Assembly (NCBI GenBank): GCA_041650475.1
Contig: JBAZLD010000005.1
Span: forward strand, 24,037 to 88,036
From: JAIPGX01 sp041650475
GTDB lineage: Bacteria; Babelota; Babeliae; Babelales; UASB340
DNA: 64,000 nt
Direction of reading: 5' to 3'
The notes beneath the pieces were generated by a model. That model saw nothing but the letters and a program-made list of their open reading frames with translations, searched no databases and had not been told where the DNA came from. Position 1 is the stretch's first letter. The number at the start of each line of letters is the position of its first letter. The position numbers were made by a program, and so were the translations under genes. This document shows positions 17,887 to 24,680 of this stretch, in pieces.

Positions 17887-18945
17887 TTATTCTGCGCGCA
17901 TTCTGCCGAATTTTTCCCTTCCTGTTGTCTCCCTGAGGTCTGCATATCTTGAGCTACTACGTAATCTTTCAGGTGACGGTCTATCAGTAGTTCTACGTCC
18001 TACCTGAGATTCAACCTCTTTAGATAAGATTTCTTTAGCATCGGTTAAGTATTGTAATGCAAGATCTATTTCTTCAGCAATATCAACATTTCTGGGATTC
18101 AATATATCTTCTACCTCTAATAAATTTTTCATAATACTTTTTATTTTTTCAGCTTCTATTGCATAAGAATCTGGTCTTTGACCTCTTAATTTTTCGGTTT
18201 CATACGAATCAATGTCTTTTATAAGGTTTTGTACTATTTTTAATGATTTATTCATAGCAAGACGAGTAGTTACTTCTCCTTCCATTAATATACCATATGC
18301 TTTTTTTAAATTATCTATTATATATCCAGCATCATCTTTTTGTATGTAAATTACTTCTGGAATCTTAGTCTCCTCAATTTCAACTCTTCTAGTACCAGGA
18401 ATTGTTCTTGTTGGTTCTCTTCTTGGTGTCCTATATTCATATTCATCTTCCTCTTCTTCGCCAGGTTTTGGTTTCAAACCAAGTTCTTTTCTTGTTTGTT
18501 TTTGGCCCTCTTTAATTTTATATCTTAAAGCTTTCTGGCCTGCTTTTATTTGTTCCTGTAAAGCCTCTCGTCCTATATCAGCAAAACCTTTTGTAGTTTG
18601 AATAGCAGCTTTAGCTATCTCTTCAGCTATAGCACTTTTCGCAAATTGTCCTAACCCCTCTTTTACCCTTTGTCCAGTTGTTTTTGTTCCTTTTGGTGAT
18701 TGGTATTGAGTTGTAGTAACAGTAGGTTCTTCGTAAGCTTTAGGTTCTTCGTATACCCTTGGATCGTCATATTGAGTTGTAACTGGTTGCGAATATTGAG
18801 TTTGAGTTGTTGGTGCAGCATATGTTGTTGTAGGTGCAGCCTTTGTTGTTGTAAGTACCTTTTTTTTAATTACTGCCAAAACTTGGCTGCTATTTGCAAA
18901 AAAACATGCAAATATAAATAAACTTAAAAACCTTAAGTTTTTCAT
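17887..18945 (-). CDS. Secreted Thr/Pro/Tyr-rich protein of unknown function
   Basis: The 352-residue protein has a signal peptide (MKNLRFLSLF, cleavage likely after SQVLA) and a strong AAAGGGGG ribosome-binding site. Residues 30-95 are a Thr/Pro/Gln/Tyr-rich repeat region with repeated VYEEP/AYEEP and TTQY units. Next come a helical segment, an acidic run (GEEEEDEYEYRTP) and a C-terminal helical domain of about 130 residues. The C-terminus is Arg-rich. No known family is recognised. It shares signal peptide, tail composition and location with its neighbours, and so belongs to the exported-protein island. Confidence 0.75.
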   Translation of the reverse strand: MKNLRFLSLFIFACFFANSSQVLAVIKKKVLTTTKAAPTTTYAAPTTQTQYSQPVTTQYDDPRVYEEPKAYEEPTVTTTQYQSPKGTKTTGQRVKEGLGQFAKSAIAEEIAKAAIQTTKGFADIGREALQEQIKAGQKALRYKIKEGQKQTRKELGLKPKPGEEEEDEYEYRTPRREPTRTIPGTRRVEIEETKIPEVIYIQKDDAGYIIDNLKKAYGILMEGEVTTRLAMNKSLKIVQNLIKDIDSYETEKLRGQRPDSYAIEAEKIKSIMKNLLEVEDILNPRNVDIAEEIDLALQYLTDAKEILSKEVESQVGRRTTDRPSPERLRSSSRYADLRETTGREKFGRMRAE

Positions 18946-19075
18946 AAAATCCCCCTTTCTAAATAGAGATTAAAAAAATTAAACACAAAATTATAAAACT
19001 ATTACAATTTCATAATAATAAAATTAATTTTCTATTTGCAATAGTTTGATGAAAAAATAAGAATTTTGAAATTTA

Positions 19076-19148
19076 CCCAGGGCACACGCCCTGAGCTAAC
19101 AGAAGTACCGCAGCACCTCAAAGCTTACGCTTTTGTTGCGCAGCTGAC
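19076..19148 (+). repeat. Left structured end (REP-like, two hairpins)
   Basis: The first hairpin is CAGGGC-ACAC-GCCCTG (19078-19093), followed by GAGCTAAC. The second is around AAAGC-TTAC-GCTTT, and the end closes with CAGCTGAC. It aligns with the reverse complement of 19775-19846 along its whole length. Confidence 0.82.
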
Positions 19149-19202
19149 CACCTATTTGCAGCAAAGCAAATAAAATCAAACTTTGCTTAAGCAAAAATAA
19201 AA

Positions 19203-19658
19203 TTAATTATTAAATCTATTCTTATATCTATACTTAATACTATTTTTTTTAAGCATTAAAACATATTCTTCTTCACAATTCATAATTTCGTGGTGTTTTT
19301 CCTGGTTTTGAATATAGTTTTTTATTTGCTCAATCTCTCTTCTTCCAACAGAAAAAATACTGTATCCATTTTGCCATCCGAAATTTTTATCAAAGCAATC
19401 ACGAACGTATTTAGATGAGTTAGACTTGAGACACCTTATAATATCAGGAACATTTTCTCTAAAATCCGTTATTTGTAAAAGTATATGTATATGATCTTGA
19501 GTACCTCCAATTTCTACTAAATGCCAATCTTTTTTTAAAGTTATTCCGTATATAAAATTATATAATTTTTTCTGAAAATCCTTTTTTATTAAATTTTCTT
19601 TATCTCTAGTTCCCCAAACAATATGAAAAAATATGTTTATATATGCATGATTAGACAT
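19203..19658 (-). CDS. REP-associated tyrosine transposase (Y1, IS200-like)
   Basis: This is a single-strand-specific HUH endonuclease that cuts and joins DNA hairpins. The 151 residues contain the family marks in order: FHIVWGTRDK near the N-terminus, the metal-binding HUH-type motif DHIHIL (His56 and His58), FGWQNGYSIFSV, and the catalytic tyrosine in IKNYIQNQEKHH (Tyr115). Length and motifs match the Y1 transposase family and are complete, so the gene is probably intact. A GGGGGAA ribosome-binding site precedes the ATG. It sits alone between two inverted structured ends, the arrangement expected for a REP-associated transposase that may mobilise those ends in trans. Confidence 0.93.
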   Translation of the reverse strand: MSNHAYINIFFHIVWGTRDKENLIKKDFQKKLYNFIYGITLKKDWHLVEIGGTQDHIHILLQITDFRENVPDIIRCLKSNSSKYVRDCFDKNFGWQNGYSIFSVGRREIEQIKNYIQNQEKHHEIMNCEEEYVLMLKKNSIKYRYKNRFNN

Positions 19659-19774
19659 TTATTCCCCCAAAATTAAACATAAATAAAATTATTAAACGCA
19701 TATTTTAAATAAAAATTTATAATTATCAAAGGATTAACTTTTGCGAAAGCAAAATTTGCTCTTAGCAAAAATCA

Positions 19775-19846
19775 GTCAGCTTCGACAAAACAGTGTAACT
19801 GTTTGGTGAAGTGGCACTGTCGTTAGCTCAAAGCGTGTGCTTTGGG
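19775..19846 (-). repeat. Right structured end (REP-like, inverted copy)
   Basis: Read on the minus strand, the first hairpin is CAAAGC-ACAC-GCTTTG followed by GAGCTAAC. The second is AAACAGT-TAC-ACTGTTT, and the end closes with AAGCTGAC. Loop and tail are identical to the left copy while stem pairs differ on both arms, so base pairing is conserved. Confidence 0.82.
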
Positions 19847-19849
19847 CCT

Positions 19850-20704
19850 TCAAGTCATCTCAGGCATTATTCGATTTTTTATCCAAGAATCCAATTCGAT
19901 TAAATACTTTAATAAGATTTCTAATTGGCAAAGACGAATAGAATTAGGACCATCTGAAAAGGCTTGTTCAGGATTATCATGAACTTCTAAAAATAATCCA
20001 GCTATACCTTGTACGATGGCAGCAGCTGCCAAGTTAGGGACAAATTTTCTATCCCCTCCAGTCGAACAACCTTGACCGCCAGGCCTTTGAACAGAATGGG
20101 TGGCATCAAATACTATTGGATACCCGAAATTTTCCATAATCGGAAAATTTCGATAATCTACAACCAAATTATTATAACCGAACGTATAACCACGTTCGCA
20201 AAGCCAGATATTTTGATTTCGCGTACTTTCTATTTTTTCTATTGCAGATTTCATATTTTCAGGTGCAAGAAATTGCCCTTTTTTAACATGAATAATTTTG
20301 CCAGTTTTACCTGCCGCAATTAACAAATCTGTTTGCCGACATAAAAATGCAGGAATTTGTAAAACATCTGCAACTTGAGCAATACTCTCAACTTGCCAAG
20401 TTTCATGAACATCAGTAACTATTGGAAGCTCAAAATTTTTACGTATTTTTTCAAAAATTTTAAGACCTTGTTCAAAACCAACACCACGTTTTCCTGAAAT
20501 AGAGATTCTGTTTGCTTTATCAAAAGAACTTTTAAATATTAAGTTAAACTTTAACTTTTCAGATATTTTTTTTAGAAATTCGGCCATTTTTAAAGCATGC
20601 TCTTCGCTTTCTATGCAACATGGCCCCATAATAAAAAAAATTGGATTTTTATTATCTTTAATATTTTTTAAATTATTAATTTTTGCTTCAAGATTTATTG
20701 GCAT
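19850..20704 (-). CDS. kdsA: 3-deoxy-8-phosphooctulonate (KDO-8-P) synthase
   Basis: The enzyme condenses phosphoenolpyruvate with arabinose-5-phosphate to KDO-8-phosphate, the first committed step toward the KDO of lipopolysaccharide. The 284-residue TIM barrel shows MGPCCIES, FKSSFDKANR, the DVHE strand, CRQTDLL, ERG(Y)xFGYNNLVVDYR and QRPGG(Q), all of the KdsA rather than the DAHP synthase type. The presence of a cysteine in GPCCIES and of DVHE would fit either metal class, so I do not assign one. The gene precedes the transposable element by only three bases. Upstream are nusB and efp in the same direction, probably one operon. Confidence 0.96.
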   Translation of the reverse strand: MPINLEAKINNLKNIKDNKNPIFFIMGPCCIESEEHALKMAEFLKKISEKLKFNLIFKSSFDKANRISISGKRGVGFEQGLKIFEKIRKNFELPIVTDVHETWQVESIAQVADVLQIPAFLCRQTDLLIAAGKTGKIIHVKKGQFLAPENMKSAIEKIESTRNQNIWLCERGYTFGYNNLVVDYRNFPIMENFGYPIVFDATHSVQRPGGQGCSTGGDRKFVPNLAAAAIVQGIAGLFLEVHDNPEQAFSDGPNSIRLCQLEILLKYLIELDSWIKNRIMPEMT

Positions 20705-20711
20705 GATCTAC

Positions 20712-21209
20712 TTACTCTTCTTCTGTTTTAACCTGTTTATCTTTTTCCTGATCATATAACTTATTAATTTTGCAATATTCATCTAAAATGCCATTTATGA
20801 ATTTATAAGCATCTTTTTCTGCAAAACCTTTTGCTAACTCTATTGCCTCATTAATTATAATCGACGGGGCAATTTCCTTTTGCATTAATTCCCAAATAGC
20901 CAGTCTTAGAATAAGAAGGGTACAACACCCTAATCTTTCTATTTTCCAATTTTTTAACAATGGTTTAATTTGATTATCTAATTCTTGCCGGCTCTCAATA
21001 ATGTTTTTAGCCATTTTAATTGCGTCAGAATCTTCTGGAATTTCCAAATTAAAACCAGTTCTAAAAACATCAATAAGTTCTTCAAAATCAATAGTATAAT
21101 CAAATCTATCTGCTGCATATAAAATATGAAAGGCTAAAGACCGAGTCTCTCGTCGTGACTTAATTTTATAAGAACAATTTTCATCACATTTTGTATCACA
21201 ATCAGACAT
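20712..21209 (-). CDS. nusB: Transcription antitermination factor NusB
   Basis: NusB binds boxA RNA with ribosomal protein S10 (NusE) and supports antitermination of rRNA operons. The 165 residues include the conserved start RRETRSLAFHILYA, the helix with LILRLAIWEL, and the C-terminal INEAIELAKGFAEKDAYKFINGILD that identifies the family. A short Cys-containing extension (MSDCDTKCDENC) precedes the usual start and an acidic/Lys tail follows the domain. It begins one base after the efp stop and ends seven bases before the kdsA start, which supports co-transcription. Confidence 0.95.
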   Translation of the reverse strand: MSDCDTKCDENCSYKIKSRRETRSLAFHILYAADRFDYTIDFEELIDVFRTGFNLEIPEDSDAIKMAKNIIESRQELDNQIKPLLKNWKIERLGCCTLLILRLAIWELMQKEIAPSIIINEAIELAKGFAEKDAYKFINGILDEYCKINKLYDQEKDKQVKTEEE

Positions 21210-21210
21210 A

Positions 21211-21771
21211 TTAGATTACTCTTTCTATATACTTATCTTGTCTTGTGTCTACTTTAATTTTGTCGCCTTCATTTATAAACAAAGGCACAGAAACGACAAC
21301 CCCTGTCTCTAATGTAGCAGGTTTGTTGCCACCCTGAGCGGTGTCTCCTTTTACACCAGGGATAGTATTTTTAACTTTTAATATCATAAACATCGGAGGT
21401 TCAACAGAGATAGGTTTACCCTGAAAGAAAAGAACTGTATAAATTTCGCTTTCTTTAAGATATTGTTTAACAGATTCTACGTGATCAGCATCAAAATCTA
21501 CCTGTTCAAAACTTTCTTGATCCATAAAGTGATAAAGGTCATCCGCATACAAATATTGCATGCTTTTACTTTCTAAGTCTGGTTCAGGAAATTTTTCTCC
21601 AGATCTAAAAGTTTCTTCTAAAAGCCTACCTGTTATCAAATTTTTCAATTTGGTGCGCATAAAAGCGCCACCTTTACCCGGTTTTACATGATGAAATTCA
21701 ACAACAAGCCAAGGCTCATTGTTCCACAATATTTTTGAAGAACCACGTTTAAAATCTGACGTCGAAATCAC
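21211..21771 (-). CDS. efp: Translation elongation factor P
   Basis: EF-P relieves ribosome stalling at polyproline stretches. The 186 residues span all three domains. The KOW-like first domain contains HHVKPGKGGAF, with Lys33 at the tip position that is modified in many bacteria. The ending ...IKVDTRQDKYIERV is diagnostic. The start is GTG behind an AGAGGAG site. The partner modification genes (epmA or ymfI types) are not in the window. Nearby proline-rich secreted proteins may depend on it, but that is inference. Confidence 0.96.
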   Translation of the reverse strand: MISTSDFKRGSSKILWNNEPWLVVEFHHVKPGKGGAFMRTKLKNLITGRLLEETFRSGEKFPEPDLESKSMQYLYADDLYHFMDQESFEQVDFDADHVESVKQYLKESEIYTVLFFQGKPISVEPPMFMILKVKNTIPGVKGDTAQGGNKPATLETGVVVSVPLFINEGDKIKVDTRQDKYIERVI

Positions 21772-21814
21772 TTTAAAGCTCCTCTATATTTTCAATTTAT
21801 AAAAACAAAAAAAC

Positions 21815-21856
21815 TTTAGATTAAATATAAATTTTAATTTACACTTAATCTAAAGT
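21815..21856 (-). terminator. Intrinsic terminator after the glycine-zipper genes
   Basis: On the minus strand an 11-bp stem (CTTTAGATTAA with TTAATCTAAAG) with an AT-rich loop of about 18 bases is followed by a run of seven T. It lies downstream of the gene ending at 21911 and upstream of efp. Edges are accurate to within a few bases. Confidence 0.75.
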
Positions 21857-21910
21857 CAAAAATATATTTTTAAAAGGCCAATATTAATTTATTACTTTTT
21901 TATTAATGTA

Positions 21911-22216
21911 TTATTTTTTGTTTTTTAAAATTTCAATCTCTTTTTCTAATTTTTTTATTTTTTCTTCAAGCATTTCAAACCTTTTTGTAACATTTCCATC
22001 CATTGTCTTTAACGCTTCATGTAAATCTCTAACCCTATCACGCAAACCTTCATCAGAACTTGGTGGTTTTGTTGAAGAACTCATAATTGCTCCGGTTAAC
22101 AATCCCCCCATCATTCCACCTGCCATACCACCAGCAAAAGAATCCCCACCTCTTGCAAATAAAATTCCTGAAAAACAACTTAAAAATACAAAAATACAAA
22201 TTTTATTCTTAAACAT
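21911..22216 (-). CDS. Small glycine-zipper protein C (lipid- or membrane-associated)
   Basis: The 101-residue protein has a signal-like N-terminus (MFKNKICIFV onward), then a glycine zipper (AGGMAGGMMGG), and a C-terminal coiled coil. I start it at 22216, where an AAAAGGGGAA site lies just upstream. A longer reading from 22270 would translate the palindromic repeat at 22234-22268 and is rejected. Unlike its two upstream paralogues it lacks the C-terminal membrane helix, so it may be a shortened copy. The function is unknown. Confidence 0.75.
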   Translation of the reverse strand: MFKNKICIFVFLSCFSGILFARGGDSFAGGMAGGMMGGLLTGAIMSSSTKPPSSDEGLRDRVRDLHEALKTMDGNVTKRFEMLEEKIKKLEKEIEILKNKK

Positions 22217-22233
22217 AAAATTCCCCTTTTTTC

Positions 22234-22268
22234 GTTCGTAGTGAGCCTTCGACAGGCTCAGGGCGAAC
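22234..22268. repeat. Palindromic repeat, intergenic copy
   Basis: The 35-base element has outer arms GTTCG and CGAAC and an inner hairpin GAGCC-TTCGACA-GGCTC. It is markedly GC-richer than its surroundings and fills the gap between two genes. Its first 15 bases match the copy at 62876 with one difference, and both share the central TCGA and GAAC end. Confidence 0.8.
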
Positions 22269-22270
22269 AT

Positions 22271-22702
22271 CTATTCTTTTCTATTATGTTTTTTAAAAAA
22301 CATAAAACCTAAAACAACAACTGCTACAAATAATAAACCCAAAAGAACAATTAAAATCATTGTTACTTGCTTACTTCCTTGTTGTCCTGCAAGTCTTGAT
22401 TCTAAATCTTTTAATTTTTCTTGTTCCCGCTCTCTTTTTAATTGTTCTGTTTGTTCTTGCAATCTACGAGTTTCTCTTTCTTGTTCTCTTCTTAGTTGTT
22501 CTGTTTTTTCTTGAGCTATTCTAGCTTCTTGCTCAGCTCTACTGGAACTACCAGAATCTTTAGTCATTGCACCAGTAATCAAACCACCAACCATTCCACC
22601 TGCAAGTCCACCAGCAAAACTTTCACCTCCACCTCTTGCGCACAAACTGCCCAAAAAACATGTTAAAATTACAAGCGTATAAATTCTATTTTTTATAAAC
22701 AT
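22271..22702 (-). CDS. Glycine-zipper membrane protein B
   Basis: The 143-residue protein has a signal peptide, a glycine zipper (GGGESFAGGLAGGMVGG), a Glu/Gln/Arg-rich coiled coil with repeated EQTEQLKRERE-type heptads, and a C-terminal membrane helix (MILIVLLGLLFVAVVVLGF) with a basic end. An AAAGGAG site precedes the start. It is one of three tandem paralogues on this strand. The order signal, zipper, coil and anchor suggests an envelope protein spanning or bridging membranes. No named family is recognised with confidence. Confidence 0.8.
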   Translation of the reverse strand: MFIKNRIYTLVILTCFLGSLCARGGGESFAGGLAGGMVGGLITGAMTKDSGSSSRAEQEARIAQEKTEQLRREQERETRRLQEQTEQLKREREQEKLKDLESRLAGQQGSKQVTMILIVLLGLLFVAVVVLGFMFFKKHNRKE

Positions 22703-22718
22703 AAAGTTACAGCTCCTT

Positions 22719-23249
22719 TCAAGCCTTTTTATCTTGTTTTCTAAAAAACATAAAACCTAAAACAACAATCGATACAAAAAGCAATGCTAATAAAATTGTT
22801 AAAACCATTGTTACTTGTTTGCCCTCTTGCTCAGAAAATTTTGATTCTAAAGCTTTTAATTTTTCTTGTTCGCGTTCTCTTTTTAATTGTTCTGTTTGTT
22901 CCTGCAACCTAAGAGCTTCTTTTTCTTGATCTCTTCTTAGTTGTTCTGTTTGTTCTTGAGCTCTTCTTGCTTCCTCTTCTGCTCTCATTGAACTACTAGA
23001 ATCTTGAGTCATTGTGCCAGTAATCAAACCACCCATCATTCCACCAGCCATACCCCCAACAAAGCTTGAACCACCGCCATAATCATATCTTCTATGCCCA
23101 TGATGCCTTCCCTTATGGCGGCTACTACTAGGACGACTTCCAGATCTACGACTACTACTAGGACGCCCACCACCTCTGCGAGGCAAAATAATTACATTTG
23201 ATGCTAATAAAGAAAAACATAACAACAAATAAAAAAATATCTTTTTCAT
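22719..23249 (-). CDS. Glycine-zipper membrane protein A with Arg/Ser/His-rich insert
   Basis: The 176-residue protein is the first of the tandem trio. It has a signal peptide, a basic Arg/Ser/His low-complexity stretch (about residues 25-60), a glycine zipper (FVGGMAGGMMGG), a coiled coil with EQTEQLRRD/EQTEQLKRE repeats, and a C-terminal membrane helix (VLTILLALLFVSIVVLGF). I start at ATG 23249. A TTG further upstream would translate the GGGGGAGAGG ribosome-binding site itself. The coil and anchor are nearly identical to the 22271 gene, so the duplication is recent or under constraint. Confidence 0.8.
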   Translation of the reverse strand: MKKIFFYLLLCFSLLASNVIILPRRGGGRPSSSRRSGSRPSSSRHKGRHHGHRRYDYGGGSSFVGGMAGGMMGGLITGTMTQDSSSSMRAEEEARRAQEQTEQLRRDQEKEALRLQEQTEQLKREREQEKLKALESKFSEQEGKQVTMVLTILLALLFVSIVVLGFMFFRKQDKKA

Positions 23250-23332
23250 TAAAAACCTCTCCCCCAAAAAATAAAATTAAAACATAAATAATCTTTATGC
23301 TATATTACCCCAATATTTACATATTTTTATAT

Positions 23333-23371
23333 TGTCAAAATTTGACATAATACGTCAATAATTTGTATCAA
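23333..23371 (+). promoter_or_regulatory. Candidate glyA promoter with overlapping operator-like palindrome
   Basis: A perfect inverted repeat TGTCAAA-A-TTTGACA (23333-23347) overlaps a consensus -35 box TTGACA (23342-23347). An 18-base spacer separates it from TATCAA (23366-23371). A repressor bound to the palindrome would cover the -35 box. The regulator is unknown. Confidence 0.45.
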
Positions 23372-23409
23372 TATTAGAAATAATGGACCCAAAATAGAAA
23401 GGTGAAGAA

Positions 23410-24660
23410 ATGCAAAACTATATTTTCGAGCTAATAAAAGAAGAAAAAATTAGAGAAGAAAAAACTATAAATCTTATAGCATCAGAAAATTATGCCAGTC
23501 CAGAAATTTTGCAAGCCACAGGATCTATTTTGACAAACAAATATGCAGAAGGTTATCCAGGAGCCCGATATTATGGTGGTTGTCAGATAATAGACAAAGT
23601 AGAAACTTATGCAATAGACATATGCAAAAAACTTTTTAATGCAGAACACGCCAATGTCCAACCACATTCTGGTTCCAGCGCAAATTTTGGAGTTTATTTT
23701 AGTCAGCTAAAACCAGGAGATACAGTTTTAGGAATGGCACTAAATGCAGGAGGTCACTTAACTCATGGCCACAAAATAAATTTTTCTGGCGCAATTTTTA
23801 ATTTTATACCATATGGAGTAAATCCTGAGACAGAACAACTTGATTATGATGAAATAGAAATTTTAGCCCAACAACATAAACCAAAAATGATAGTTGCAGG
23901 TGCATCTGCATATTCAAGATTTATAGATTTTGCAAAATTACATAAAATAGCAAAAAATAATAATTGCTTACTCTTGGTAGATATGGCACATATTGCAGGA
24001 CTTGTAGCAGCACAACTGCATCCAAGCCCAATACCTTTTGCAGATTTTGTTAGCAGTACAACACATAAAACACTAAGAGGACCAAGAAGCGGTTTTATTT
24101 GCTGCAAATCTGAATTTGCACAAAAATTGGACAAATCAATAATGCCTGGAATTCAAGGCGGACCATTAATGCATGTGGTGGCAGCAAAAGCAATCGCTTT
24201 CGAGCAAGCTCAAACAAAAGAATTTAAAAAATATCAAGAACAAGTAATAAAAAACGCAAAAGCTATGGCTCAAACTTTTATACAACTTGGTTATAGAATA
24301 GTATCTGGAGGCACAGATAATCATTTATTTTTGATAGATTTACAAGATAAAAATATAAAAGATAATTTGCCGGAAACACAAAAACTTTCAGGCAAATTAG
24401 TTGAACATTTATTGCAAAAATGCAGCATAATTTTAAATAGAAACACAATTCCTTTTGATAACCAACCACCAACAAATCCTAGTGGGATCAGAATAGGTAC
24501 ACCTGCAATTACAACCAGAGGTTTTGATGAAACTCATTCCTGCAAAATAGCTTATTTTATTGATGAGGCAATAAAAAACAGATTCGATGAAAATTTTTTA
24601 AGCAAACTTAAAGTAAAAGTTGAACAACTTTGTAAAAATTTTCCTATATATAAAGAATAA
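23410..24660 (+). CDS. glyA: Serine hydroxymethyltransferase
   Basis: This PLP enzyme interconverts serine and glycine and charges tetrahydrofolate with one-carbon units. The 416 residues match the family length. Visible marks are NLIASENYASPEI, the NKYAEGYPGARYYGG substrate region, LLVDMAHIAGLVAAQLHPSP and the PLP-lysine motif STTHKTLRGPR with Lys220. An AAAGGTGAAG ribosome-binding site precedes the ATG. A candidate promoter with a palindrome lies upstream, divergent from the glycine-zipper genes. Confidence 0.97.
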   Translation: MQNYIFELIKEEKIREEKTINLIASENYASPEILQATGSILTNKYAEGYPGARYYGGCQIIDKVETYAIDICKKLFNAEHANVQPHSGSSANFGVYFSQLKPGDTVLGMALNAGGHLTHGHKINFSGAIFNFIPYGVNPETEQLDYDEIEILAQQHKPKMIVAGASAYSRFIDFAKLHKIAKNNNCLLLVDMAHIAGLVAAQLHPSPIPFADFVSSTTHKTLRGPRSGFICCKSEFAQKLDKSIMPGIQGGPLMHVVAAKAIAFEQAQTKEFKKYQEQVIKNAKAMAQTFIQLGYRIVSGGTDNHLFLIDLQDKNIKDNLPETQKLSGKLVEHLLQKCSIILNRNTIPFDNQPPTNPSGIRIGTPAITTRGFDETHSCKIAYFIDEAIKNRFDENFLSKLKVKVEQLCKNFPIYKE

Positions 24661-24680
24661 AACATGATAAATTGCCTTTT

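Larger units (their letters stand above)
19076..19846. mobile_element. IS200-type/REP-associated transposase element with inverted structured ends
   Basis: The element consists of a Y1 (HUH) transposase gene on minus, bracketed by two related 72-73-base structured sequences in inverted orientation. Additional hairpins lie inside each end: 19154-19171 and the palindrome 19182-19195 on the left, 19739-19754 (GAAA loop) and 19755-19769 on the right. The composition is visibly more GC-rich at the ends than in the surroundings. The right end stops three bases from the kdsA stop codon. Classical IS200/IS605 ends are not inverted repeats, while REP-associated transposase genes are commonly flanked by inverted REPs, so I favour the latter class. 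Confidence 0.8.

Noticed and set aside
19850..20704. KdsA read as a DAHP synthase
   Set aside because: FKSSFDKANR, QRPGG and the overall motif order are those of KDO-8-phosphate synthase, and no aromatic pathway gene is nearby.
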